Part shown: positions 25,601-32,818 of the stretch, in pieces
Position numbering within the stretch: position 1 is the first letter of the stretch
Layout: each line of letters begins with the position of its first letter
Assembly (NCBI GenBank): GCA_036571765.1
Contig: BROE01000015.1
Coordinates: 4,754,977-4,818,976, forward strand
DNA length: 64,000 bases
DNA from: Plecoglossus altivelis
Taxonomy: Eukaryota; Chordata; Actinopteri; Osmeriformes; Plecoglossidae
Direction: 5' to 3'
Notes under the pieces: generated by a model
The model's database searches: none
Told to the model about the DNA's origin: nothing
The model's input: only the letters and a program-made list of their open reading frames with translations
Translations under genes and position numbers: made by a program

Positions 25601-27759
25601 AATCGATCCATCATTTGTTTTCAACAGCAGACTGTCTGACATAAGTTGTAGTTTCTCAAAAGGTCCCTCCACCAAAACATATTTGGATTAATTTGGAGTC
25701 AGTTCTCAAGGCATTTATTAACCGACAACAAGGAATGTCTGGCATAGAGAAAAACCAAAGTGGAGATGGCCTCTGCGATTCAGAATGTCCTGTGAATACA
25801 TGTTACGACACTTTATTGACCTCTGTTGACCCCAAAAATCAAACACCCAGTAGATTTGATTTTCCCTCCCCACTTGTGTCCCCTCATCTACTGACACCTT
25901 ATGAGCCCAGACCGTTCTACTGTGGAACAATGTCATTCTGACAATTAAGGCTTCTGGAAAGACGAGGCACTGTTTATCATGAGCCACAGCTGCGGAATAG
26001 CTATTGCAGCTGCTGAGCCAAGCTGGGGCCGAGGCCAATGCGGTTACAGTTATGATGTTTATGATTAGCGTATGATGGCTCACACTCCCTGCTTCTTCTT
26101 TTCCTTCAGCCATAGCGATGCAGCTGTAGGTATGGAGGGAGGGAGGGGTGGGTGTCTATGGTACAAATCAGGGCAACCTGCCCCTCAACTACCCTCCTAC
26201 TTGCATCTAAATCATACACAGCTGGCTGTGATAAGCTTCTTTAGGAATCTGGAAAGTATGAACTGAGTATATTTGTGTGTGTGTATGTGTGTGTGTGCAT
26301 ACCGTAATTATTACCAAAATGCCTTTGTTTATATGAACACATGCGCACATTACTTCAGACAAGACTTTCATGTGTAATGCAATACGTTATAATCAATGGG
26401 ATCCTTTTTTTAGTTTCTTACCTAGTCCCTAAATCGGAGTCACAGATAAGTATTTCTACACAGATAGATCTGACTGTTTAAATTCCCATGAAACTAGGGA
26501 CAACTCCAACAGAGGTACAAAGAGGTGTGAGTTGTTTTACTCTTGGTTGCCATGGTGCTTTTTGCTAATCCTCACATCACCATGTTCTGTTGTATCGTGT
26601 CTGCCTTGCTGGAGCCTTCACGCCGTCTTGAATAAAAAACAAAACAAGCAGAAAGCATTCGGAAAGTGGCAGTCCTGAGACATTTTCTACCCTCTCCTGA
26701 TATAGAACTGACGGAGCGGAGTAGAAACAGAGAAACCATCTTGGTGGTCCCAAAGCATCTCACTGGCAAAGAGTGATGTTTACAACTCCCTGTTTCATTA
26801 CAGGCCTGCTCACTTCAATAAGTGTGTCAACACACTGGCCAAACTTGAAGATAAGTTGATTTAGGCCGCTGCCAACCAAAACAAAATGAACGCCACACAA
26901 TTATGTTAGTGAAGGAGTGAGAGAGCGTGTTGTGGAGAGCATCACTGATTCTGTCTTTTAGTCAGTGGGACAATTGACAGCTGAGTCCTCATGACGCCTT
27001 ATGACCTTTAGAAGCATATTAATTAGTGTTAGGTTGATATACTGGACATGCAAGAGCTTAAAAGATACTTGGAGACAGTTTGAATCTAAGAAAAAAGGAG
27101 AGACAGACTAAAAGAGACTTTAATCTCTTATTTCTTTTTTAACCTCTTCTAACCGTTTACTAAGACGTTGAATGTCAAAGCTAAAATCTGTGATAGATAG
27201 ACATAAGATAGATTATGTATTTCAAATAGTCTAGTATATTTTAGTTCTGTTGCAGTTTGCTTCTCTGATCTGAGTTTTGATGTGTAGAATTCTAAACATG
27301 AATAAACTCAGAAGTAAACTTATATACATAGAAGTAGACAATGATAAGATAAAGACAAATTGGTTTAACACTGTCACCTGGTGGTAGTAAGCTGAATAAC
27401 ATTTTCCAGTCCAGAGTCAAGTACGTCCTACTAAAATACTATCCAAGTTCCAACCTTCATTGACATTATTAAACCACAACAATGAAAACCGCTGCAATTA
27501 ATTAAATTAACAAATATTGGATATTTACTTTATTACAGAAAAGTATAAACAACAAGTAATTCATGAAATCAACTGGTAGCTAACATCCCTTTCATTCCAT
27601 ACTGTAGCTGCCCTGACTTTCAAATGTTTACGGGACCAGTGGCCAGTTTACTGCAAAGTCATCCGTGAGAAGAATCTTTGCCAGGACATGCGGTGGTACC
27701 AACGCTGCTGTGAAACCTGCAGGGACTTTTATGCACAGAAGATGCAGCAAAAAAGTTGA
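2..27759 (+). CDS. adamts19: ADAMTS19-type secreted metalloprotease, 3' part of gene (16 exons, 5' end outside window)
   Basis: Coding segments join as 2-102, 2836-2976, 3307-3457, 4687-4788, 8623-8768, 9258-9412, 11668-11795, 12770-12890, 13617-13697, 14865-15022, 16070-16238, 16461-16593, 20137-20341, 22366-22518, 25051-25228 and 27608-27759: 757 residues plus stop with no frame break. Domain order (partial-protein numbering): metalloprotease with HEMGHNMGVSHD (H29, E30, H33, H39) and Met-turn HIMSG (M53); disintegrin-like (about 95-175); TSP1-1 (about 185-235); cysteine-rich (to about 325); spacer (about 330-455); TSP1-2 to TSP1-5 (about 470-695); PLAC (about 709-745). Five TSP1 repeats plus PLAC, the [16 protein letters not shown] end and the neighbours minar2 and chsy3 point to ADAMTS19. 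ADAMTS17 is the close alternative. The family are zinc endopeptidases of the extracellular matrix. Signal peptide, prodomain and the start of the catalytic domain lie upstream. All catalytic residues seen are intact, so the gene should be functional. Confidence 0.95.
1173..1199. repeat. C8 run followed by (CA)n microsatellite
   Basis: Eight C residues followed almost directly by about eight CA units. Simple-sequence repeat in an intron. Confidence 0.9.
1469..1486. repeat. (TA)9 microsatellite
   Basis: Uninterrupted TA dinucleotides followed by an A-rich tract, inside the first intron of the window. Confidence 0.9.
1795..2080. repeat. GC-rich interspersed repeat candidate with internal hairpin
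   Basis: The base composition jumps well above the AT-rich intron around it, with many CpGs. A perfect 9-bp inverted pair, GCCACTGAC at 1861-1869 and GTCAGTGGC at 1890-1898, sits in the middle. The sequence resembles a short non-autonomous DNA-transposon fragment common in fish, but I cannot name the family or define its ends. Confidence 0.45.
2836..2976 (+). CDS. adamts19: adamts19 exon b: zinc site second half and Met-turn
   Basis: Acceptor ttcag|TATG and donor CTGAG|gtaaca. The first base completes Asn34, giving HEMGHNMGVSHD across the junction. It supplies the third zinc ligand H39 and D40, plus HIMSG with the Met-turn M53. Residues 34-80; ends phase 2. Confidence 0.95.
2977..3306 (+). 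other. adamts19 short intron (330 bp)
   Basis: GT-AG intron with pyrimidine-rich 3' part ending TTGTAG. No features inside. Confidence 0.9.
3307..3457 (+). CDS. adamts19: adamts19 exon c: end of catalytic domain, start of disintegrin-like domain
   Basis: Acceptor ttgtag|G and donor ATGCAG|gtgagg. Residues 81-131. Contains the conserved family segment [16 protein letters not shown] (about 107-122), which marks the metalloprotease to disintegrin-like transition, with paired cysteines. Ends phase 0. Confidence 0.95.
3458..4686 (+). other. adamts19 intron, 1.2 kb
   Basis: No repeat, RNA gene or alternative exon recognised. Ends in a pyrimidine-rich tract before TCCCAG. Confidence 0.85.
4687..4788 (+). 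CDS. adamts19: adamts19 exon d: disintegrin-like domain
   Basis: Residues 132-165, phase 0 at both ends, 34 codons. Contains [10 protein letters not shown] and [14 protein letters not shown], the cysteine spacing of the ADAMTS disintegrin-like domain. The donor is AAA|gtgggt, a slightly weak match to the consensus, but the frame and the next exon's WCRAGDC leave little doubt. Confidence 0.93.
6501..8128 (-). mobile_element. Rex3 (RTE-clade) non-LTR retrotransposon, inactive copy
   Basis: Read on the minus strand, 7990-7820 encodes reverse-transcriptase segments such as [19 protein letters not shown] and [20 protein letters not shown], as in Rex3. The nucleotide text also matches my recollection of the Rex3 consensus, including the CATCCATC tail at 6503-6510, which marks the 3' end of a minus-strand insertion. 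The copy lacks an intact ORF, has a rearranged patch near 7640-7770, and is split by a SINE at about 6908-7228. Sequence beyond about 8128 no longer resembles the element. It is in an intron and antisense to adamts19. Confidence 0.8.
6908..7228 (+). mobile_element. tRNA-derived SINE (V-SINE/HE1-like), nested in Rex3
   Basis: The tRNA-like head has an A-box-like TGGCCTGATGG (6920-6930) and a B-box GGTTCAATTC (6964-6973). A body follows with the GCCCCTGAGCAAGGCACC core and a 3' part with GGGTTAAATGCAGA. A second copy in opposite orientation is at 42221-42560. Rex3 sequence is continuous on both sides, so the SINE inserted into an existing Rex3 copy; CTTAA at both edges could be a short target duplication. 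The family name is my recollection of fish SINEs and is less certain than the tRNA-derived class. Confidence 0.75.
8623..8768 (+). CDS. adamts19: adamts19 exon e: end of disintegrin-like domain and TSP1-1
   Basis: Residues 166-213 plus two bases. Opens with WCRAGDC and continues to [15 protein letters not shown], the start of the first thrombospondin type-1 repeat. It has two overlapping WxxW motifs (possible C-mannosylation) and CSRTCS, which has Ser where the O-fucose consensus needs Gly. Donor CAAAG|gtactt, phase 2. Confidence 0.95.
8769..9257 (+). other. adamts19 intron, 0.5 kb
   Basis: Nothing recognised inside. Ends with a pyrimidine tract and TTTAG. Confidence 0.9.
9258..9412 (+). CDS. 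adamts19: adamts19 exon f: end of TSP1-1, start of cysteine-rich domain
   Basis: Residues 214-265 plus one base. Contains [18 protein letters not shown], the closing cysteines of TSP1-1 followed by the FRDxQC start of the ADAMTS cysteine-rich domain. Donor G|gtgggt, phase 1; the split codon becomes Glu with the next exon. Confidence 0.94.
9413..11667 (+). other. adamts19 intron, 2.3 kb
   Basis: AT-rich, no identifiable mobile element or RNA gene. A minus-strand frame at 10745-10927 resembles no family I know. Confidence 0.85.
11668..11795 (+). CDS. adamts19: adamts19 exon g: cysteine-rich domain
   Basis: Residues 266-308. Contains [20 protein letters not shown] and [18 protein letters not shown], with the domain's cysteine pattern and one N-glycosylation sequon (NGT). 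Acceptor TTCAG|AG, donor TGTCAG|gtacag, ends phase 0. Confidence 0.95.
11796..12769 (+). other. adamts19 intron, 1.0 kb
   Basis: No repeat or gene recognised. The minus-strand ORF at 12023-12358 has low complexity and no family signature. Confidence 0.85.
12770..12890 (+). CDS. adamts19: adamts19 exon h: end of cysteine-rich domain, start of spacer
   Basis: Residues 309-348 plus one base. Holds [10 protein letters not shown] and [13 protein letters not shown], the strongly conserved CGVCNG signature that closes the cysteine-rich domain. Then [14 protein letters not shown] begins the spacer with an NQT glycosylation sequon. Donor GGCAG|gtagga, phase 1. Confidence 0.96.
12891..13616 (+). other. 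adamts19 intron, 0.7 kb
   Basis: Nothing recognised. It stays open in the frame of the following exon for about 385 bases, which makes a long spurious ORF (13232-13798). Confidence 0.88.
13617..13697 (+). CDS. adamts19: adamts19 exon i: spacer domain
   Basis: A small 81-base exon encoding residues 349-375, [20 protein letters not shown] and following. This is the IPxGARxIxVxE beta-strand motif of the ADAMTS spacer. Flanked by CTTTAG and gtaaga; phase 1 at both ends, so skipping would keep the frame. Confidence 0.95.
13698..14864 (+). other. adamts19 intron, 1.2 kb
   Basis: No mobile element recognised. The stretch about 14090-14330 is more GC-rich than its surroundings but carries no coding signature. 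Confidence 0.85.
14865..15022 (+). CDS. adamts19: adamts19 exon j: spacer domain
   Basis: Residues 376-428. Contains [20 protein letters not shown] and [19 protein letters not shown], closely ADAMTS17/19-like spacer sequence. Acceptor TTCGCAG, donor CTTATG|gtgaat, ends phase 0. Confidence 0.95.
15023..16069 (+). other. adamts19 intron, 1.0 kb
   Basis: No mobile element. The segment 15270-15660 is richer in TAAT/ATTA motifs and less repetitive than the rest and is listed as a possible regulatory element among the findings. Confidence 0.8.
16070..16238 (+). CDS. adamts19: adamts19 exon k: end of spacer, start of TSP1-2
   Basis: Residues 429-484 plus one base. [18 protein letters not shown] closes the spacer. 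[18 protein letters not shown] opens TSP1-2, in which Val replaces the Ser/Thr of the O-fucose consensus. Donor GAGGAG|gtatgc, phase 1. Confidence 0.95.
16461..16593 (+). CDS. adamts19: adamts19 exon l: TSP1-2
   Basis: Residues 485-528 plus two bases. Contains [19 protein letters not shown] with an NKT glycosylation sequon and ends CNEQPCQM, the final cysteines of TSP1-2. Acceptor TTTTAG|GT, donor ATGAG|gtaagg, phase 2. Confidence 0.95.
16935..17790 (-). mobile_element. Tc1/mariner-type transposon, heavily decayed
   Basis: On the minus strand this resembles a fish Tc1-like transposase. The stretch 17290-17130 corresponds to the region around the second catalytic Asp and the WPxQSPDLNPIE motif; TGAGTGGCCCAGC near 17160 is the recognisable remnant. 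It is full of indels and stop codons and no terminal inverted repeats are visible. It is an old, dead copy in an adamts19 intron, antisense to the gene. Confidence 0.65.
17811..17845 (-). repeat. SINE 3'-tail fragment
   Basis: GAAGTGACGTATTGT is shared with the tail of the SINE at 42221-42560 in the same orientation. Only the tail is present, so this is a truncated copy or shared tail sequence. Confidence 0.45.
19627..19673. repeat. (GA)n microsatellite
   Basis: About 23 GA units with a single phase slip, in the adamts19 intron before exon m. Confidence 0.95.
19983..20042. repeat. (CA)n and (GT)n pair
   Basis: A CA-rich tract (19983-20012) and, about 20 bases later, a GT tract (20031-20042) that could pair with it as a hairpin. 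Confidence 0.85.
20137..20341 (+). CDS. adamts19: adamts19 exon m: TSP1-3 and first strand of TSP1-4
   Basis: Residues 529-597. [16 protein letters not shown] starts TSP1-3 (WxxW and a full CxxTCG O-fucose consensus), LRNGTL holds a sequon, and CEGQDC ends the repeat. [10 protein letters not shown] opens TSP1-4. Acceptor CTGCAG|G, donor CTGAG|gtaacc, phase 0. Confidence 0.96.
20342..22365 (+). other. adamts19 intron, 2.0 kb
   Basis: No mobile element recognised. A perfect 9-bp inverted pair lies at 21425-21444. Confidence 0.85.
22366..22518 (+). CDS. adamts19: adamts19 exon n: TSP1-4 and first strand of TSP1-5
   Basis: Residues 598-648, exactly 51 codons with phase 0 at both ends. Begins CSVKCGRG (Lys in place of the O-fucose Ser/Thr), ends TSP1-4 with CEDYSKC, then IWRTGDWAK opens TSP1-5. 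Acceptor TTGCAG, donor GCCAAG|gtgggt. Confidence 0.96.
22519..25050 (+). other. adamts19 intron, 2.5 kb
   Basis: Contains a repeat tail near 22755-22786 and a non-repetitive, moderately GC-rich stretch at 23930-24190 discussed in the findings. No gene. Confidence 0.85.
22755..22786 (+). repeat. Interspersed repeat 3' tail fragment
   Basis: AAGTGACTGCTAAATGTAA resembles the tail shared by many fish LINE/SINE copies; a related tail is at 61081-61128. The body of the element is not recognisable. Confidence 0.4.
25051..25228 (+). CDS. adamts19: adamts19 exon o: TSP1-5
   Basis: Residues 649-707 plus one base. Starts [16 protein letters not shown] (intact O-fucose consensus) and ends the repeat with CQQQAC, then a short linker NTITSPRL leads to PLAC. 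Acceptor CTCACAG, donor CTTGG|gtgagt, phase 1. Confidence 0.96.
25229..27607 (+). other. adamts19 last intron, 2.4 kb
   Basis: Has a (TG)n tract at 26274-26297 and a non-repetitive stretch 25920-26120 rich in CAGCTG/GCTGC motifs. No gene or identifiable mobile element. Confidence 0.85.
26274..26297. repeat. (TG)n microsatellite
   Basis: About twelve TG units with one interruption, in the last adamts19 intron. Confidence 0.85.
27608..27759 (+). CDS. adamts19: adamts19 exon p (last): PLAC domain and stop
   Basis: Residues 708-757 and TGA at 27757-27759. Encodes the PLAC module, with cysteines in [26 protein letters not shown] and a short basic tail QKMQQKS. Acceptor ACTGTAG. The tail strongly resembles ADAMTS19 of other vertebrates. 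Confidence 0.97.
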
Positions 27760-29139
27760 CATTCTCTTTCTTCCCTCTTCTAGGAAGCATTCTGTTCATG
27801 ATTCCTTTACATTTAAATGAGCACATGCACTTATTCCAACACACAGAACAGCCTAAACAAGTCTCCCCCAACGAGCACCAGGCTATAGGCATTGTACATT
27901 TTTCAGTATTATATTATGCTCTAGGTCCTTTGATCATACAGAACCAACCAGCTATGTTTCACTTATAAGTGTGCAATTTTTGACTAGCCTTTATCCATAT
28001 TTGTTAAGCTTGTACAAGTCTGCTAAGTCAAAACGTTTATCATTCTTCTGTTATTCTTTTTTTGTGGTAATGGTGGTAATTGTTTTTATAGTTTTCTGAA
28101 ATTTTCTATAATGCTGTACTTATTTCCAGTCTTTATTTCTTTAGTCTACATGTTACAAGTCAAGTCTTCATTACACCCTTTAATTTCAATATATTTTTTA
28201 GTTTGGGGCAATTCAAAGGGGGTTGGTCACATTTTGCAAAGAAAACAGTTACCATTGTACTGTAGAATTAGCTCATACCAAAATGTATGACAACATATGT
28301 GACAAATCTTTAAAGCCACAAAGATGTACTATCAAGAGTTAAGCGCTCTGGACTTTGTCCATATATTAATGCTGTACAATTCATTTGAAATGTGATTTGA
28401 TCTAGGTTACAGCTATATAGTGAGTGTAGCAGCTAGAGAACTCACAATGTAAGGAAAAACATGACTTTATTGCTATCCCCACCATCTTGCACCAAACAAG
28501 GTGTTTTGCGATATTTAGAGTCGTTAAGATGTATGCCTTTAAAAAGGATTACCAAGGGAAATAATCCCCATTCGGATGTCAAATATGTACAATTTAAAAA
28601 GAGTTCAAGATCTAAATGGTAATTTTGTGAGCTAAAACATAAGCAAAGATGTTGAGCATTTCCATACAGGGCAGTGTGGATGAAGGTATACAAACTCATA
28701 AACACAATATGGCCAAATAATAGGATTTTTTGTTTTTTTACAATCCTAGACGCTCCACCAGTGTAAGAGGACATTCTGCTGTACATCCTTATTCACAAAT
28801 TAACTATTTTAACATTTTTGAAAGGGCTATTCTACACCCCTCTACTTGAATATAGATATGAAACACTGAACACATTTACACTGAAGTACTGCTGCACTGG
28901 CATGGGTTCCAATGAACCTTCAGTTTGAACGTCACATGTGGCAAAATTACTTTGTTATTGGCTGAGAAGAAGTTGTGGATGAGTGTATCTGAGTGATATG
29001 AAATGATTATAGCATTTTTTAAGAGACAGATAAACTTCCAACTAAAGTTCCTCCTATCTATGTAGTATATTTTCTTCCCCTTCATGCAGTTGTCTTGGAG
29101 AATAAACTCCCAGCGTATATATTTCTATCAAAAAATAAA
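27760..29139 (+). other. Probable adamts19 3' UTR with candidate polyadenylation signals
   Basis: AT-rich sequence after the stop codon with no coding features. The first canonical AATAAA motifs I find are at 29101-29106 and 29134-29139, about 1.35 kb after the stop. If used, they give a 3' UTR of that length and end only about 0.5 kb before the minar2 start codon. Non-canonical earlier signals cannot be excluded. Confidence 0.4.
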
Positions 29140-29549
29140 GATGAATTTACCTTGGTTTTCTTGGTTAATCTTGATAACAAAGAAATGTATTGGTTGCCCA
29201 TTAGTTGTTATTGTGTAACAAAGATTTTCAATACAATGTATCTAATTGATCCAAGATACTTGAACAAGATCAATCTGCAGACTACAGCGAAACAGAATTC
29301 ATACACAACATCAGCAGCCATCTGTGGCTAAAGAAGGATATAAATTTGTCACAAACAAGTCTAATTTTACATTACGTCAAACATGAAGCAATAGTATACA
29401 CTACTGATCCAATCATGAACATAGTTACATACCAGTTGTTACTATCCTTACACTTATGACTTGTATACCTTACCTTAGCTGACTTCTCTTACACTCCTTT
29501 GGTTCTGCAAATTTCAACTTTAAAGGTGAAAGAGGTCAGCTTGGGTTAC

Positions 29550-29661
29550 ACACACACCTGCAAAAGACACCTGCTCATAAATAATTACCTGGCAGGTGGA
29601 TGCTCACGGTGTTGCGTGGTCATGTGTCGACACTAGCTTGCTTACTAGTGACAGCAGAAAG
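29550..29661 (+). promoter_or_regulatory. Candidate minar2 proximal promoter / 5' UTR
   Basis: Three E-boxes of the CACCTG/CAGGTG type lie at 29555-29560, 29568-29573 and 29593-29598, with an AT-rich CATAAATAA box between the second and third. All are within about 110 bases upstream of the minar2 ATG. The position and motifs are seen; promoter activity is inferred. Confidence 0.35.
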
Positions 29662-29808
29662 ATGGACATTTCGGTTCTTCCCAACAACAATCACCCAGAG
29701 AAGTTCCTTCAGCTGGATGTGGGGATGCTGCCCGCTACACATGGGATGTTTCAGGTCGGGGCAGCCATGACAGGGCAGAGGCACTGGCACAATAGAGTCT
29801 ATTTACAG
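29662..29808 (+). CDS. minar2: minar2 exon 1: N-terminus
   Basis: Residues 1-49, starting at ATG in AAAGATGG (purine at -3, G at +4, a good Kozak context) and ending TATTTACAG|gtaggt, phase 0. The LPNNNHPEKFLQLD block makes the start choice secure. Confidence 0.93.
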
Positions 29809-32217
29809 GTAGGTGGGGTTGGAAACCTGGGAGGGTAGTGGAAGTTCCTTTTCTGATTAAGAGGAGACTAGAAGCTACTACCAGGTGACCTAGGCTTCAA
29901 CTGTAATCTTTGACTTGTGTACAGCCAGAAGAGCAAGTGGAAAAGAATCAGAGAAGAATGACTAATTGCCTAATAGGTAACAGATGTAAATCCTGATCCA
30001 GATTTACTATTACGTAACAGAGCAAAGACATTGTAAAACAATAGCCATGTTGATTCCTTTGACACATTTAGAAACTATTGGGTTTCCCATCTGATTAATG
30101 TTAATGCTCAGAGCAGAGTAAACATGGTATCATTGTGTCATTCTTACGTATACAGTCAGCCCTGCATGAAGCATGAAGATGAAATAAAGGCTGTACAAGA
30201 CCAGTGTTACAAGTCTGGGAAAATATTAAATTTCTCAGTAAATATACACAGGGAATAGAACTTGAGGCAGCATACTCTTCAGTACTTCAATAACATGTTT
30301 TTCTGGGAAAGAAATGCAAACGCTTTCTTTGGGCTGGTTTGCAAAATTTGGTTTAAATAGTTATGACTGATTGCTCTCAAGAAGACAATAGCCTCTGTTA
30401 GTACATTTTAACACTTTAATGGAGGGCACCCTCATTTATTTTCTTATTCCATCTTCAATAGAGTGGTCGAGGGGGTTTGAGTGAGCAGCGAAGGGTCCAT
30501 GTTGAGAGATCTTACCCCTCTCCAGATGGTAGTCCTATTGTTTTTATGGACAGGTACTTGGAAAAGCACATCACGCCTGTCACCTTCAAAACCAACATTA
30601 AGAGGAATCCACTATACATGGACATCCGGACTATAAACTCAGGGGAAACCCAGAAGTCCAAACCCTCCTGGACAATACAGGAGTATGACAGACACTCTAT
30701 CCATGCCAACCTAGCAGACTACGTGAAGGTGATCTTTACATTTTCAAGATATTGTGGATTGATGGATGGGTGTGAGAGTTGAAAATAGAAGATTTTAGTA
30801 GACAAGGCCTGGATTAAGAACAGAGTCAGATTGATGCGCTACAGTTAGAGAACAAAGAATCGCAATACTTTATCTTCAAAATAGATAAGCTACATAATTG
30901 TTTTGGTTGTTACTCTTCATAATTGCTACTTCTCACAATAACAAACAATCATGTCTCTGCTCTGTTTTTCATAGATAGATTGCCTTATGCTTTCTGACAG
31001 TGGATCCAGGTAGTAACTTTATCGGGTTAGATAATGCATCAGCTTAGACACCTCAACCAAGCACCAGCTAATAACCCTTGAGCTTTCCATCTAGAATCCT
31101 TGGAGAATCCTCTTGAGCAAATGGGAACTGGTAATGTTAAAAGTGTGCTACATAGTGCCAGATAGCCCGACAACGGAAATTCAATTAAAGTTGAGGGCTG
31201 TCAGATTCTCTGTGTCTGACTGAAGGAGTGTATAAATTAATTTCCCTGTGAAAGTGACTAGAAAGCCTTTATGAAAAGGATCTGTCCTCTTCATGACTGA
31301 AGGAGGGCACACTAGACTGCCAATTAGTTCTTAGAATCAATGTGTAAAAGGTGCTTTCACAGCATATTTGTAGAGGAAGAAGGGAAAAAAACATTCGATT
31401 AGGATCAAATTGGGTTTGCATTTGTCAACGGCGCTTTAGTTGAATAGTAATTTTTTTGTAGTGTAGGGTGTTGAGCCAGATTTTAAAAATATTTTGCCTG
31501 AAATGGAATAGTGTAGGAATCTCAGCAACATTGATGCAATTGTCTACTGCTAATCCCTGGGAGGGATTGCAGTGCCGCTTGTTCCCATTTGGGGTCACGG
31601 GTGACTGGAGCCTAACCCAGAATCTTTCAGGCCATAGGCAGGGTACACCCTGGACTGGGGCCAGCAAGTTGCAGGGCGGCCTCTAACTCCATTTACCATA
31701 TCCAAAATTACTTACATGTGAAGAGTTGATCTATACACTTTTAGAAACATAGCAACAAGGTCTCTGAGTTTACAGTGTAAACCTACATCCAATATGAATC
31801 ATCATGAATTACATCAATCCCTCAAGATTTGGATACTGAACCATAACTCTGAAAGGATGTTTGACCAGCTATATAATTTAAGCATATGTAACATCACTAA
31901 AGCAGGAGATTAACCATGCCAAGAATTGAAGTTATTGCTGACAACTGATTTTATTATCTTTTTGCAAGATACTAAATGTCACATTAGATCCTTATCTGTG
32001 TGTTTTTACTTAGCAGGAGGAAGAGAAGACTCCAAAAGATCTTGACTTCTGGCTAGAGGATCTATACACACCCGGATATGATTCCTTACTTAAGAAAAAG
32101 GAGGCAGAACAAAAACGGAAAAAGATGTGCAAAGTAGTTAGCTGGATTATTCTGTCAATCTTTGTGATCATTGTTGTCATCACAGTCCCAATTGTGATCT
32201 CAAAGATAAATAACTAA
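29662..32217 (+). CDS. minar2: MINAR2, NOTCH2-binding receptor 1-like membrane protein (3 exons, complete)
   Basis: Join 29662-29808, 30462-30728 and 32017-32217: 204 residues, close to the roughly 190 of human MINAR2. The N-terminus MDISVLPNNNHPEKFLQLDV matches MINAR2 closely. PSWTIQEYDRHSIHANL (exon 2) and DFWLEDLYTPGYDSLLKKKE (exon 3) are the blocks shared with MINAR1. A lysine-rich stretch (164-177) precedes one transmembrane helix (about 178-199) and a five-residue tail, so the protein is probably tail-anchored or single-pass with most of it cytoplasmic. From family knowledge, MINAR2 loss impairs hearing and hair-cell function in vertebrates and the protein has been tied to cholesterol distribution. 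Its neighbours are adamts19 upstream (1.9 kb from its stop) and chsy3 downstream, all + strand. The second junction has a tandem acceptor. Confidence 0.93.
29809..30461 (+). other. minar2 intron 1 (653 bp)
   Basis: No repeat or gene recognised. Ends TCTTCAATAG. Confidence 0.9.
30462..30728 (+). CDS. minar2: minar2 exon 2: central region
   Basis: Residues 50-138, 89 codons, phase 0 at both ends. First half is Arg/Ser-rich and variable; second half contains NPLYMDIR and KPSWTIQEYDRHSIHANLAD, the conserved family motif. Donor GTGAAG|gtgatc. Confidence 0.93.
30729..32016 (+). other. minar2 intron 2, 1.3 kb
   Basis: Holds a fragment of a common fish repeat at 31590-31682. Otherwise nothing recognised. 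Ends with the tandem acceptor TAGCAG. Confidence 0.88.
31590..31682. repeat. Fragment of a widespread teleost interspersed repeat
   Basis: GGTGACTGGAGCCTAACCC and CAGGGTACACCCTGGACTGG are recurrent phrases of a dispersed fish repeat whose exact family I cannot name. Markedly more GC-rich than the intron around it. Confidence 0.5.
32017..32217 (+). CDS. minar2: minar2 exon 3: conserved C-terminus and transmembrane segment
   Basis: Residues 139-204 and TAA at 32215-32217. Encodes FWLEDLYTPGYDSLL, a lysine-rich stretch, then WIILSIFVIIVVITVPIVIS. Preceded by TAGCAG. If the upstream AG (32012-32013) is used, one extra Gln is inserted without changing frame. Confidence 0.93.
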   Translation, partial: EEEKTPKDLDFWLEDLYTPGYDSLLKKKEAEQKRKKMCKVVSWIILSIFVIIVVITVPIVISKINN

Positions 32218-32408
32218 TGTGCAACATCAGCCAAGATGCAGTAAAATGGGTTAGGGTTAACCATCCAGTTCCCCAAGATCGACTCATACACAGACACGTC
32301 TCTATTATGCTATTGCATCATATAGGAAGTTTAGTTGGCTCTTTTTTGAATAATTTGCTCTTTTTCAGACATTACAGTGACAATCAAATGTAGGGTCTTC
32401 CATTTTAA

Positions 32409-32414
32409 AATAAA
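32409..32414 (+). terminator. minar2 polyadenylation signal
   Basis: Canonical AATAAA 192 bases after the stop codon, followed by a T/GT-rich stretch (GTTCATGTATATGGTGTATT). A plausible 3' end for a short 3' UTR. Confidence 0.65.
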
Positions 32415-32643
32415 GATTTACACTACTTTGTTCATGTATATGGTGTATTTGCTGTTTAAAATATACAACAAATTTAATTTACTTCCGCCGTTAAATTTTT
32501 ATAAAGACTTCCCAGTTTCACCCTGAAGAGGGTGACACAACACTGAGGAGTGGGATTAGGATGGAAAGTGCTTAATATGCAGCTAGAGCCATGTTTGGCC
32601 TTTTGTCGGCTATTTGCCTTAAAAGACACCCAGATGATAGACA

Positions 32644-32818
32644 CTATATATAGATCTATCTATATCTATCTATATAGATATAGATAGATCTATATTATAT
32701 CTACTATATATAGAGAGATATAGATCTATATATCTATATCTATATATACAGTATATAGATATATAGATATATCGCTCTATATATAGAGATATATCTATAT
32801 ATCTATCTATATATAGTT
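32644..32818. repeat. TATAGA/TATCTA self-complementary simple repeat
   Basis: About 175 bases built only of TATA, TAGA and TCTA words on both strands, so long parts can fold back on themselves. Lies between the minar2 3' end and the chsy3 promoter region. Confidence 0.9.

Noticed and set aside
2..27759. ADAMTS17 as the identity of the protease gene
   Set aside because: Close paralogue with the same architecture, but the C-terminal sequence and the neighbours minar2 and chsy3 favour ADAMTS19.
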